Source: Cellvibrionaceae bacterium (GTDB lineage Bacteria; Pseudomonadota; Gammaproteobacteria; Pseudomonadales; Cellvibrionaceae). From it: DNA of 64,000 bases. Made by a program: the position numbers and the translations under genes. The notes beneath the pieces were generated by a model that saw only the letters and a program-made list of their open reading frames with translations, had not been told where the DNA came from and did not search any database. Location of the stretch: the NCBI GenBank assembly GCA_024707385.1, contig JANPZW010000015.1, positions 62,001-126,000 on the forward strand, in the 5' to 3' direction. This document shows positions 1-9,161 of this stretch, in pieces (positions within the stretch are counted from its first letter, which is position 1; the number at the start of each line of letters is the position of its first letter).

Positions 1-2147
1 TACAGCTCTTTGACTCGTGTCACTGTCTGCGCATTGTTGATCCATCCATCGACACCATAGGTTCCTTTCGGCAAGCGTTCCGGTGCTTTATCCATCCACA
101 GGCGCAGATCATTGCTGGTGCGGTTCATCCCGTCCTGGTGGCAGCCGATACAAGAACTTCCTACGTTCAGTCTAGGGTCATTTCCTCGGAAGCCACTATT
201 TCCGTTGGTATAGGAGTAACCGGTCATATGCGCAATATTATCCGCAGCGCCGGTTAAGATGCGTGGGTCGCGGACAATATTGGTGAATGCATCAACTCGA
301 CGTTGGTTAAATCCACCAGTCAGGTAATAACCTTGTAGGCCGTTTTCCAGGCTGTAGATAATTTCGGAGGCTGATTGCATGGCACCGCCCTGGCCGGTGT
401 AATTGCGACAGAATCCGAAGCCCGGTACGGCGGGGTTGGTGACATTGTTGCATCCTGGAGCATTGCTGCCCGCGAAACCAGCTCCGCCATTGGTTCCTAG
501 AGTTTGGTTAAGACTGGCGATAAAACTGAAATCCGTAGTGTCATTGGCGACTTGCAGCCATTTGACGAACTTAGGAATTGGATTGGCCCACCACGGGAAA
601 CGGATATCACGGCCTGTTGAATCGTTATAGACATCAAAGATGCTCTTGTCGCGACCGCTTGCCAAATTGCCGCTGAATATATCCCAGGTCTTCCAATACC
701 AATTGCCATTCGGCCTCTTGGCACGCCATGAAAGGCGTGAATCGACAGTAATAGCGTCAAAGGTAATCAAATAATCGTAGGAGTCCACGCCTTTGCTGAT
801 ATCGACTTGCAGGTTTCTTTCCATTTCGTCTGCATAGAATGGATTCATCATAATCGCGTTGTAAACATCGGGGCGCGTGATGGTGTAGATCAGCTGAGCA
901 GTTTCCACCCACTCGAAGCCGTTGATATCAACATATTCACCTGCCGCGTTGGTTCTACGCGTGCCCTTAAATCCGTCGATATAGGGCGGAATTGTTGCGC
1001 TATTAACTGCAGCACCTTCTACGTTGCCGTGAAGAATTCTCTCCCAAATACGCAGCGCATGTTCTGGATCGGCGACGGTACGGTTGGTGAAGTTATATTT
1101 TTGTTGCTGCGTGTTACTTGCCAATGTATTACCGCGGTAATCCCTTTTGCTAACACCCTGCCCGCCGGAAAAAGCCATATCGTCATCCGAGCCACCAAAG
1201 AACAGCTGTCTCACGCCCTGGTTATAGCCCCAATAATCACGAATATCGAATTTATAAAGGATACCTTTGCCGGTTACGTCTTTTGGGTGTGCCAGCGCAG
1301 GCGCCCAGCGGGCAGTGGAGTTCAGAGCTTTGGATAAACCAACCCGGACGATTTCAAGTTGGTCTGCGGTCATCCCTTCGTTATGCAGTTCATGCATAGA
1401 GGTATACATCACGTATTGACGATCCGCTGCCGCAAGTTTTGCTTTGTCATCGGCGATCCACTGTTTCACTTCAGCTTCGCTGATTTTGGTTGCGGCGGGA
1501 ATTCCGCGCGGTGTTTCCGGCAGCATATGACCGACGCTGTTTTTCCATGCATTGATGGCCGCCAGCATTTGGGTTGCTGCGGTGGCGCAGCTGGTGCCGG
1601 GGCAGTTGTGCCGGTCGATCTTCATGCGGACGTAGAATTTCGACAATTCCGGTTGTTTGAAATCTACGCGCGTCAGAGCGTATTGATGCGCGAGGTCGAG
1701 GTCGTTGTCGGAGTGCATCGGGGCCTGATTGCCGCCGTATTCTTCGCCGACGGCTGAATTGTGGCAACGAGCACAGCCACTTTCGCGCAGGAATGAATAC
1801 AGCGTGGTTTCGAAGGCCGCTTTTGACGCGTCCATATCAAAACCGAGTCCTTCGACATCAAGCGCGGTGGCTTCATAGTTAACGCCCCCTTTGCCGTTGG
1901 GCAGTATGGAATAGCCCAAGGGCACGCCTGGATTGTTGACTGAATTGCCGCTGGAGGACGAAGAGCTCGAGCTAGAACTAGAAGATGACGAGCTGGATGA
2001 GTTTGAGGAGGAACTGGAGCTGGAACTGGAGGATGAACTGGAGCCTGTACCGGAGGATGAATTATCCCCACCGCAGGCCGTCAAGCCGAGCGCCAGCAGT
2101 ACCACCCCGCCGAAAAGGAATGGCTGCTTCTTCAAATTTATAATCAT
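1..2147 (-). CDS. Poly-serine-linked c-type cytochrome lipoprotein (partial, runs off left edge)
   Basis: The minus-strand frame is open from the ATG at 2147 to the window edge (about 715 codons, no stop in the segments checked), so its C-terminus is missing. The N-terminus is a lipoprotein signal with lipobox LTAC, followed by a Ser-rich linker of about 40 residues. Two haem c sites are visible: CARCH (about residue 125, 1761-1775) and CIGCH (about residue 680). I therefore infer an outer-membrane or surface-tethered dihaem electron-transfer protein. A possible ribosome site AGGG lies about 10 bases upstream of the start. I do not recognise the family of the region between the haems. Poly-serine linkers are typical of secreted polysaccharide-active proteins in Cellvibrionaceae, so a redox partner role in polymer attack is possible but unproven. 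Confidence 0.8.
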   Translation of the reverse strand, partial: MIINLKKQPFLFGGVVLLALGLTACGGDNSSSGTGSSSSSSSSSSSSSNSSSSSSSSSSSSSSSSSGNSVNNPGVPLGYSILPNGKGGVNYEATALDVEGLGFDMDASKAAFETTLYSFLRESGCARCHNSAVGEEYGGNQAPMHSDNDLDLAHQYALTRVDFKQPELSKFYVRMKIDRHNCPGTSCATAATQMLAAINAWKNSVGHMLPETPRGIPAATKISEAEVKQWIADDKAKLAAADRQYVMYTSMHELHNEGMTADQLEIVRVGLSKALNSTARWAPALAHPKDVTGKGILYKFDIRDYWGYNQGVRQLFFGGSDDDMAFSGGQGVSKRDYRGNTLASNTQQQKYNFTNRTVADPEHALRIWERILHGNVEGAAVNSATIPPYIDGFKGTRRTNAAGEYVDINGFEWVETAQLIYTITRPDVYNAIMMNPFYADEMERNLQVDISKGVDSYDYLITFDAITVDSRLSWRAKRPNGNWYWKTWDIFSGNLASGRDKSIFDVYNDSTGRDIRFPWWANPIPKFVKWLQVANDTTDFSFIASLNQTLGTNGGAGFAGSNAPGCNNVTNPAVPGFGFCRNYTGQGGAMQSASEIIYSLENGLQGYYLTGGFNQRRVDAFTNIVRDPRILTGAADNIAHMTGYSYTNGNSGFRGNDPRLNVGSSCIGCHQDGMNRTSNDLRLWMDKAPERLPKGTYGVDGWINNAQTVTRVKEL

Positions 2148-2730
2148 GATTGGTGCCCTGTATGGTTTGTTGCGTCTGGTGCAGGCACTGAGAATTTATT
2201 TTGGAAACGCTTCCCATATGCTGCTGCAAAGTGGGATTTTGAATTGCAGATCAACCCACTTCATCACCCTATCATTCATACAAATGGCCACACATGAGGG
2301 AATAGCCCCCATATATGTTACTTAGTTCAAGTTTTTCCTGATTGGATAAAAATTCGTCAGTATCGGGTTCATAAAACGCAATGTTTGCTCGATAAAAATG
2401 GTCTTATGGTATTTGTGAAAATAAATATAAATAAAATTAATCTGACGAATTTATGGGGAATATTCCCCAGGGTTTACATTTCTGATCTTTCGTAAGATAC
2501 GGAATTTACAGGCTAAAAATATATTTTCTGATTTTTATTTAGATGGGGTTCGCAATTTATTTCCCTTGCGAGTAAGTCTCGCCTAAATTATTTTTCCAGC
2601 CCCCTCTAAAGGTCATATAAGCTTATGTTTCAAATGAATATAAGATGGATGGAAAAAATCCGAGTAGCCCCGGTTTATCGCATTTGTTATTAATGATGTG
2701 CTTCATCTTGTCATTTAGAGGCTCAACCTT
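2148..2730. other. AT-rich intergenic region between divergent genes
   Basis: About 580 bases between the cytochrome lipoprotein (minus) and the SRPBCC gene (plus). It is markedly AT-rich, especially 2330-2600. It must hold the promoters of both genes, but I could not assign a clear -35/-10 pair or a sigma-54 site. Short open frames here look non-coding. Confidence 0.5.
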
Positions 2731-3183
2731 ATGTCCAACCTCAGACGATTGCAGTTCTCCACTGAAATATCCGCGCCCGCTGACCGGGTTTTCGACCTTA
2801 TGCTTGCACCCGACACCTATAAGGATTGGACCTCGGCATTTATGCCGGGCTCGTATTACGAGGGCACCTGGGGACAAGGCGAAAAGATTCGTTTCCTGTC
2901 GCCCGCTGGCGGTGGGGTGCTGACGGAGGTGGCGGATTACAGACCAAATGAATTTCTCTCGATCCGTCATCTCGGCATGATTAAAGAGAACGGCGAGGTG
3001 GACACTACGAGTCCTGAAGTGCGCGAGTTTTTACCTGCGTATGAGAATTACACTTTTGTTGCGGTGCCCGGCGGCACCAAACTGATAATCGATCAGGACG
3101 TAACGCCACAGTACGAGACCCAAATGACCGAGAGCTGGAAAAAAGGTCTGCAGCGGCTGAAGGAGTTATGTGAGTCTGCTTGA
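2731..3183 (+). CDS. SRPBCC family (START/AHSA1-like) protein
   Basis: A 150-residue cytosolic protein with no signal peptide. The start (FSTEISAPADRVFDLML), the DxYKDW segment, a central run of beta-strand-like segments and a C-terminal amphipathic helix (ESWKKGLQRLKEL) match the helix-grip SRPBCC/AHSA1 fold. That fold binds hydrophobic ligands or, in the AHSA1 branch, resembles an Hsp90 co-factor. The length is normal for a single-domain member. It stands alone, divergent from the cytochrome gene and convergent with the next lipoprotein gene. The specific ligand cannot be told from sequence. Confidence 0.75.
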   Translation: MSNLRRLQFSTEISAPADRVFDLMLAPDTYKDWTSAFMPGSYYEGTWGQGEKIRFLSPAGGGVLTEVADYRPNEFLSIRHLGMIKENGEVDTTSPEVREFLPAYENYTFVAVPGGTKLIIDQDVTPQYETQMTESWKKGLQRLKELCESA

Positions 3184-3220
3184 ATAGATAACGATTTATT
3201 TCTGCACGATTTACGACGGA

Positions 3221-3248
3221 GCGGCGACCGGGATGATCCGGTCGCCGC
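3221..3248. terminator. Strong hairpin between convergent genes
   Basis: Perfect 11-bp inverted repeat GCGGCGACCGG (3221-3231) and CCGGTCGCCGC (3238-3248) with a 6-base loop, 37 bases after the SRPBCC stop. A real U-tract is missing (ATTTCG follows), so its efficiency as an intrinsic terminator is uncertain. Confidence 0.6.
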
Positions 3249-3271
3249 ATTTCGCCCCTTAAGTTTTCGTG

Positions 3272-3327
3272 TTTCTCTAAACGTCCGTATCTCTCTTAAA
3301 CTTCCGTATCTCTCTTAAACTTCCGTC
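3272..3327. repeat. 19-bp tandem repeat, about three copies
   Basis: Two near-identical 19-base units (3290-3308 and 3309-3327, consensus TCTCTCTTAAACTTCCGTA) preceded by a degenerate copy (3272-3289). It lies directly after the stop codon of the downstream minus-strand lipoprotein gene, in its 3' untranslated region. Confidence 0.8.
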
Positions 3328-3328
3328 T

Positions 3329-4876
3329 CTACGGCGCCGTACCCTCAAGTACACCGGAAAATCCGATATTTTGAAATTCTACCTGGCCGTTGGTGGCAGT
3401 TAATCGCGCGCGGACGTAGCGCACGCCGCTGACGGTTACAGAAAAGTCTTCCGCCAGAATATCGCCAAAACCCATCTGCGGTGTGACGGTGATTTGTGAG
3501 ATCAACTCCTGTGCAGAATCCAGAAAACGAAATTCGATAGCATCGACATCGTAATTTTCTTCATTGAAGTTCCAGAAGTGGATTTTTTCGAGCTGATAAT
3601 TCCCTTGCAGATCGAAGAGCAGAGTCGTGTCGCCCTGCGACCAGACGTGAGAGGTTGTTGTGTGCGGATCGGCAACAGTGGGGGAGGCTGCATTGATAAT
3701 ATTCGCCAGGGTGCCGTCCCGCAGCGCATCCGGTGTTTCCAGCGCGACCGTAATGGCGGGTGCTTTGAGATAGACCGCACCTGTATCGCAGACATCGAAA
3801 GTGCCGTTGTCATTTGCGTCCGTCGCGGGTGGCGCATCCACTTCGTATTTTTCCGCCAGATAATTCCACATCTCATTATGTTCTTCCGCAGACAGAGCGC
3901 GGTCATAAAGCAAAATTTCCGCTATATCCCCGGTGAAGGATTCGGCCCCATCATGGACACCACCTATATAAGCAGCGGCCAGATTTGCCGGCATAGGCAT
4001 TGTGTTGCTGCGGGTGATATGGCATCCGCTGCGAATTTCACTGCCAGCATTGGAAATGCTCGTGGCAACAATCTGCGGGCCGCGCGCTTTAACGTTTTCC
4101 GGCGACAGTAGCCAGCTGCCGCTGTTGTTGTTTTTCGCTTTTATAAAAGGCTTGTTCGCTGCGAGGCCCAGGGCAAACCCGTGGGACATAAATAGTCCGG
4201 TCGTGTCGGCGCCGGTCCCGATCAGATGACCCTGATAATCATCTGAAGAAAAAACAACAAATAGCGTTTTCGGTGTTGCCGTATCGGCAAAGATATTGTC
4301 GTTGAGCATCAGACGATCGTTGCTGCCGTCAAAGCGGACAGCATGTTGGCCGTTGACGGCCCTGGCGATAACACTGGGTTGTTTGTCTGGATCGCTCTGC
4401 TCGGCAAGCAGGGACGATTCTGCTCCGCTGGGCCATTGCGCCAATGGTCCAGTGGCTAGTTCGCTCGCATCGAGCTGCAACATCAGTCCGTCGGTGACCG
4501 GAACTCCACTGGAGCTTGATGAGCTGGAACTGGATGAGGTGCTGGAGCTGGACGACGCAGAACTGCTCGACGACGAACTGCTGGAACTGGGTGCGACGAT
4601 TCCGCTGGATGAAGAGCTTGAGCTGGAGGATGACGAGCTACTGGAAGTTGAGGCACTGGAGGTTGATGAGCTGGACGTTGACGCACTGGAAGCGAGGCCG
4701 CTGGAGCTCGATGCGGAACTCGAAGATGCACCGGAGCTGGAGGCGCTTGAGCTGGATGTGGTGGGTGAGGGCGGTGCAGATTTTTTATCGCCCGAGTCGC
4801 TGCACGCCTGGAACAGCAGACTGACACAGAGCACACCGATACTGAAAACGCTACTTCTCGACTGTCGTTCTAACAT
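3329..4876 (-). CDS. Poly-serine lipoprotein with LamG-like and discoidin-like domains
   Basis: 515 residues. The N-terminus has a lipoprotein signal with lipobox LFQAC, then a very long Ser-rich linker (about residues 38-125). Next is a concanavalin/LamG-like domain (about 130-345; QLDASELATG at its start, GDIAEILLYDRALSAEEHNE at its end). The last 140 residues look like an F5/8-type-C (discoidin-like) beta-sandwich. No catalytic signature is visible, so I read it as a surface carbohydrate-binding or adhesion protein. Poly-serine linkers are a hallmark of Cellvibrionaceae secreted enzymes. The gene is divergent from fleS and has no partner on its own strand nearby. Confidence 0.7.
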   Translation of the reverse strand: MLERQSRSSVFSIGVLCVSLLFQACSDSGDKKSAPPSPTTSSSSASSSGASSSSASSSSGLASSASTSSSSTSSASTSSSSSSSSSSSSSSGIVAPSSSSSSSSSSASSSSSTSSSSSSSSSSGVPVTDGLMLQLDASELATGPLAQWPSGAESSLLAEQSDPDKQPSVIARAVNGQHAVRFDGSNDRLMLNDNIFADTATPKTLFVVFSSDDYQGHLIGTGADTTGLFMSHGFALGLAANKPFIKAKNNNSGSWLLSPENVKARGPQIVATSISNAGSEIRSGCHITRSNTMPMPANLAAAYIGGVHDGAESFTGDIAEILLYDRALSAEEHNEMWNYLAEKYEVDAPPATDANDNGTFDVCDTGAVYLKAPAITVALETPDALRDGTLANIINAASPTVADPHTTTSHVWSQGDTTLLFDLQGNYQLEKIHFWNFNEENYDVDAIEFRFLDSAQELISQITVTPQMGFGDILAEDFSVTVSGVRYVRARLTATNGQVEFQNIGFSGVLEGTAP

Positions 4877-5097
4877 TTTCCAATCCCCGCTGAGTTTTGT
4901 CCGCAGCCACTTTTTTCAGGCTGACTTCAATGGTTTTGCTTCTGACGGCGGCCAATCATAGGTAATTCGTTGCGGGGAAAAAGTTTGTTAGGAGACATAA
5001 GCTGGCAATGGGTTCAGATTGCTGCCAAAACAGCCAAATCTTTGACTGTCTGATTTTTTATGGATGCAAGATTTTGATTTGTAAGAGTATTTTTTTG

Positions 5098-5113
5098 TGG
5101 CACCTGCTTTGCA
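5098..5113 (+). promoter_or_regulatory. Sigma-54 promoter of fleSR
   Basis: TGGCACCTGCTTTGCA gives GG-N10-GC (GG 5099-5100, GC 5111-5112) and is nearly the full sigma-54 consensus. It ends about 60 bases before the fleS start. FleSR operons are known sigma-54/FleQ targets in Pseudomonas and Vibrio. Confidence 0.85.
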
Positions 5114-5172
5114 TTTGAGCATTTCATTGATGTAAAACCGTCCATAGACGGGATTTCGAACAGGAGACCAGC

Positions 5173-6407
5173 ATGTCCAAGGCTCTGCCAATAAACGAGG
5201 AAGCGGGGGTATTCGACCCAACCCGGAGCGAAGCCAGTGCGTCGGGAATTGACGCGCGTAATCTCGACGCCGCGATGGAATTTTTCCAGCGCACCTCCCG
5301 GCAGTTGTCCAACTCCTATTCCTTTTTGGAGAGCAAGGTCGCGCAGCTGACGCGCGAGCTGGATGTGGTGTCCGCGCAAAAAGACGATGAATTAGAGAAA
5401 AAAATCGCCTCGCCAATCGCATGCAGGCGCTGCTGAATTTTCTGCCCGGTGGAGTAATTGTGCTGGATGCCCGCGGCGTGATCGTGCAGAGCAATCCGGC
5501 CGCGCGCAATGCGCTGAATCATCCTCTCGATGGCGAGCGCTGGCGCGACATTATCAGTATTTGTTTTGCACCGCGCAGCGATGACGGCTTGGATATTTCC
5601 ACCGTTGACGGTCGCCGCATCAGCCTGGCTACTGCGTCACTGGATGAAGAGGGGCAGATTATTCTGCTCACCGACCAGACGGAAACCCGCCGCCTGCAAC
5701 AACAAGTCAACCGCCAGGACAAACTGTCCTCCATGGGCAAGATGGTTTCCGCGCTGGCACACCAAATTCGCACACCGCTCTCTGCCGCTATTCTCTACGC
5801 CAATCATATATGCGCGGAAAATATTACCGAAGAGCGCCGTCGCCTGTTTGCCGGCAAATTGCTCGGGCGCCTGAATCATATGGCGGAACAGGTTAAGGAT
5901 ATGTTGCTGTTTGTGCGCAACGAACTGCCGCTCAACGATGTGATTTCGCTGCAGGATCTGGAAATCGGTCTGCGCGCCGCGATGGAGGTGCCACTGGCCA
6001 CCAGCAAAAGCCGCTGCATGTGGCAGAACGCAATTCCGCTGGCGCAATTGCGCTGCAACCGCGAGGCGCTGATCGGCGCTTTGCTGAATCTGGTCAATAA
6101 CGCCATTCAGGCGAGCCCGCAGGGGGCGAAGTTAAAAGTGTCCTTTTGCCGCACCGCCCTAAAGGGCGAGGCGTCGGTCGCCATTGCCATCGCAGACGCG
6201 GGCCCTGGCATGTCGCAGGAGCAGCTCAACGCCGCGCAGGAAGTTTTCTATACCACCAAACCGCAGGGCACGGGACTTGGGCTCGCGGTGGTGAAATCGG
6301 TAACCCTGGCCCACGGCGGTCATTTTCGCCTGCAATCGCGCCAGGGCGTTGGCACCTGCGGCGTACTCACCATTCCTCTGACGGAATCTTATGAATCCTT
6401 GCGTTGA
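5173..6407 (+). CDS. fleS: Flagellar two-component sensor histidine kinase FleS/FlrB (frameshifted in this sequence)
   Basis: Cytosolic kinase that phosphorylates FleR to turn on sigma-54-dependent middle flagellar genes. The corrected length is 411 residues: an N-terminal coiled coil, a PAS-like domain (from about residue 85, LPGGVIVLD), HisKA with phospho-acceptor His in ALAHQIRTPL (about 197), and HATPase with NLVNNAIQA, DAGPGM and GTGLGLAV. Two frames (5173-5436 and 5421-6407) must be joined. At 5398-5404 there is A7 where A8 restores the family sequence EKKNRLANRMQALL, so one A is missing. It sits 72 bases before fleR. No transmembrane segment is seen, as usual for FleS. Confidence 0.9.
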
Positions 6408-6479
6408 CATCAATACCGCGCAAAGCGCGGCGGCACGCGAGTATTTGACTATGGGAGCCAATCCCTGGAGAGACAATCC

Positions 6480-7994
6480 ATGACGCATCACCATTCACTG
6501 ACATCGGCAAAACTTCTTGTGGTGGAGGACGACCCGGATCTGCGCGAAGCACTGGTGGACACTTTGCAATTGGCGGAATTCGGTGTGGTTGAAGCCGATT
6601 GTGCGGAGCGCGCGCTGGAGCTGCTCGACGAGCACCGGGATATCGCCCTGGTGGTTTCCGATGTGAATATGGGCCAGCTTTCCGGCCATGATCTGCTGCA
6701 TTTCGTGCGCACCAATTACGCCCATATTCCGGTGTTGCTGATCACCGCCTACGCCAGCATCAGCGAATCCGTCAAAGCCATGCGCGAAGGCGCGGTGGAT
6801 TATCTCGTCAAACCTTTTGAACCGAATGTATTAATTGAAGCGGTGAAAAAATTCGTCGGCAGCGGCAATGTCAGCCACGATGAACCGGTAGCTTTTGCTG
6901 AAAGCAGTCGCCAATTGTTGCAGCTCGCATCGCGCGTGGCGCAGTCGGAGTCCACCGTTTTGTTGCTCGGCGAATCCGGCACTGGAAAAGAAGTTTTAGC
7001 GCGTTATATTCACAACCGTTCACCGCGGGCGAACCAGCCGTTTGTGGCAATCAATTGCGCCGCCATTCCGGAAAATATGCTTGAGGCCATGTTGTTCGGC
7101 CATGAAAAAGGCGCCTATACCGGCGCCTACAGTTCCGCGCCTGGAAAATTCGAACAGGCCAACGGCGGCACTTTGCTGCTGGATGAAATTTCGGAAATGG
7201 ATCTCGGCCTGCAGGCCAAATTATTGCGCGTATTGCAGGAGCGGGAAGTGGAGCGCCTCGGCGGTCGTAAAAGTATTCAGTTGGATGTGCGAGTGATCGC
7301 CACTTCCAACCGCGATATGCGCAACCAGGTGGCGGCGGGTAAATTCCGTGAAGACTTGTATTTCCGTCTGAGTGTATTACCGCTGCAGTGGGCGCCGCTG
7401 CGCGACCGTCGCGAAGATATTCTGCCGCTCGCCAATCGCCTGCTCGAACGCCACGCAGTAAAGCAACACCGCGTGGGTGTGCGCCTCGCCGATGAAGCCA
7501 AAGCGGCGCTGTACAACTACAACTGGCCGGGCAATGTGCGCGAGCTGGATAACGTTATGCAACGCGCCCTGATTCTGCAGCCGGGCAATTTGATCCGCGC
7601 CGCCGATCTCGGTCTGCAGACGCAGCAGGTCTTCAGCGCCAAACCCTCTTTGATAGAAGCGTCTGCGGCACATTTTTCCGCGCCGCCTCCAATGGCTTTC
7701 GATATGCCCAGAGCCGCCCCGGTGGCGCCAGTGAGCAGCTATAGCGATGACCGCTGGAGCGACGCCGACACGATGCTTTTCGCTCAACGCGGCGGGGAGA
7801 GGGCGGAATCGGATCTGCTGGGTAGCGACCTGCGCCAGCGCGAATTTGAAATCATCGCGGAAACCCTGCGACGGGAACGCGGCAGCAAAAAGAACACTGC
7901 CGAACGCCTGGGCATCAGCCCGCGCACCCTGCGCTACAAACTCGCCCGCCTGCGCGAGGAGGGTTACGATCTGGAAGCACTTGCGGGGTTCTGA
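6480..7994 (+). CDS. fleR: Sigma-54-dependent flagellar response regulator FleR/FlrC
   Basis: 504 residues. Receiver domain with the acidic pocket EDDP, phospho-acceptor Asp in VVSDVNM and Lys in VKPF. AAA+ domain with Walker A GESGTGKE, the sigma-54 contact loop GAYTGA, Walker B GTLLLDEISEM and the arginine-finger region. The C-terminal Fis-type HTH is KNTAERLGISPRTLRYKL. Partner of FleS; it activates hook-basal-body operons, for which sigma-54-type sites occur at fliE, fliK and flhA in this window. The reading frame is intact and the length is normal. fleQ, usually just upstream of fleS, is not in this window. Confidence 0.95.
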   Translation: MTHHHSLTSAKLLVVEDDPDLREALVDTLQLAEFGVVEADCAERALELLDEHRDIALVVSDVNMGQLSGHDLLHFVRTNYAHIPVLLITAYASISESVKAMREGAVDYLVKPFEPNVLIEAVKKFVGSGNVSHDEPVAFAESSRQLLQLASRVAQSESTVLLLGESGTGKEVLARYIHNRSPRANQPFVAINCAAIPENMLEAMLFGHEKGAYTGAYSSAPGKFEQANGGTLLLDEISEMDLGLQAKLLRVLQEREVERLGGRKSIQLDVRVIATSNRDMRNQVAAGKFREDLYFRLSVLPLQWAPLRDRREDILPLANRLLERHAVKQHRVGVRLADEAKAALYNYNWPGNVRELDNVMQRALILQPGNLIRAADLGLQTQQVFSAKPSLIEASAAHFSAPPPMAFDMPRAAPVAPVSSYSDDRWSDADTMLFAQRGGERAESDLLGSDLRQREFEIIAETLRRERGSKKNTAERLGISPRTLRYKLARLREEGYDLEALAGF

Positions 7995-8308
7995 TGCCCC
8001 GCGGGAAAGCCACTCGTTGTGCGTCAAGGAGTTGGCGTTTCCCGCCGTTAAAACGGAGCGTTGAGAAGCCGCCAAAATTAAGAAAAAAGCGTTCTTAAAA
8101 CAGGCAAAAATTTTTCTTGCCGCCACTTTTTATTTTCATGATTCATCGGCATACTCCGAGCCGAAAGTCCCCGGCGGGGATTGCTGCGCTGCAATAGATG
8201 CGGGTTTCAAAGGTAGAGGTTTCCCGTCTTCATGTTGTGACGCATCGCACTATTTTTCGCCGGTTCAGCTTTCAGTTGACTGATTTCATCTCTATAGGAG
8301 TTCGAAGT
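7995..8308. other. Intergenic region after fleR
   Basis: About 310 bases. A weak AT hairpin (TTAAGAA 8078-8084 with TTCTTAA 8092-8098, followed by AAA) could be a terminator for fleSR. No clear promoter for the small gene at 8309 was found; nothing else is recognised. Confidence 0.4.
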
Positions 8309-8488
8309 ATGGGCGTAGAGGTAATTGATTCAACTCTCGAAGTCGAAGAAGCCACTACTGAAGAACGGTTTGAAGAGGAGCCGACAAAATCTCCTAAAAC
8401 CGACGTGGACGCGCGCCGTCGACTGGAAGACAAATTGGAACAAATACGCTTACAGAAAGAGTTGCGCGAGTACGATTTCGATCTCTGA
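8309..8488 (+). CDS. Small acidic PA3496-like putative envelope protein
   Basis: 59 residues starting MGVEVIDSTLEV and ending in the charged segment RRRLEDKLEQIRLQKELREY. I chose the ATG at 8309, not an earlier in-frame start at 8198, because AGGAG (8296-8300) sits 8 bases before it. The acidic N-terminal half and the basic/amphipathic C-terminal helix ending in acidic residues resemble the small PA3496 family found in pseudomonads, whose function is unknown (annotated as putative envelope integrity). It has no signal peptide. It lies between fleR and fliE; a link to motility is only positional. Confidence 0.6.
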   Translation: MGVEVIDSTLEVEEATTEERFEEEPTKSPKTDVDARRRLEDKLEQIRLQKELREYDFDL

Positions 8489-8648
8489 TCCGGATCGCTC
8501 GTCCAAACACCCCGGACGTCTAACCGCGTCCGCCCAGGTTTGTCGTTTTGTACTGCGGCTGCCCCCTCGGTCGCAGTAATTTCTTTTTACCTCTGATTTC
8601 CCCCGCTTGACCTTCGCCTGCCGCGCTTGTTGTGCGCGTTTTCGCATT

Positions 8649-8664
8649 TGGCCCACATTCTGCA
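8649..8664 (+). promoter_or_regulatory. Probable sigma-54 promoter of fliEFGHIJ
   Basis: TGGCCCACATTCTGCA gives GG-N10-GC (GG 8650-8651, GC 8662-8663). It has one mismatch in the -24 box and a weaker -12 box than the fleS site, and lies about 100 bases before fliE. Confidence 0.65.
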
Positions 8665-8762
8665 ATTACCCCCGGGACTACCCGGATATCCGCCTTTAAC
8701 GACATTTTTTTGGCGGTCCTCTCCGGAGCTTTCAATCCCAGAATCAAGCCGAGAACAAGGTT

Positions 8763-9119
8763 ATGACAGATCGCGTGGACATCAATCGATTGCTGTTGGA
8801 AATGCGCTCCCTCAAATCCCAGAGTCAAGCCTTTGGCGGCGTGCGGCAGATCGGCCAGGAGCTGATGCCGGGGCAGCGTACGGAACAAGTGAACGGACCG
8901 CGATTCGGCGATTTGTTTTCCCAGGCGATCAATAAAGTCAATTCGGTGCAGCAGGCGTCCAGCGCAACCTCCAATGCTTATATGCGCGGTGATCCCAACG
9001 TGGATATTACCGACGTCATGATCGCCTCGCAGAAATCCACGGTTGCATTCCAGGCCATGACCCAAGTGCGCAACAAAGTCGTGGAAGCCTATAAAGACAT
9101 CATGAATATGCCGGTGTGA
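8763..9119 (+). CDS. fliE: Flagellar hook-basal body protein FliE
   Basis: 118 residues, close to the usual FliE length. The C-terminal half is the typical signature: DPNVDITDVMIASQKSTVAF and VRNKVVEAYKDIMNMPV. FliE joins the MS ring (FliF) to the proximal rod and is exported through the flagellar type III gate, so it has no cleavable signal. It is the first gene of a tightly packed fliEFGHIJ operon that starts at a sigma-54-type promoter. Confidence 0.95.
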   Translation: MTDRVDINRLLLEMRSLKSQSQAFGGVRQIGQELMPGQRTEQVNGPRFGDLFSQAINKVNSVQQASSATSNAYMRGDPNVDITDVMIASQKSTVAFQAMTQVRNKVVEAYKDIMNMPV

Positions 9120-9161
9120 TGGACAGCGGTGATTTTCAATATTCTCTGTGAGCGGTAATCC

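Noticed and set aside
4296..4961. Leu/Glu-rich open frame opposite the poly-Ser linker; similar ones at 1933-2325 and 57728-58075
   Set aside because: Reverse complement of Ser codons yields Glu/Leu repeats. They are artefacts of the linkers, not acidic repeat proteins.
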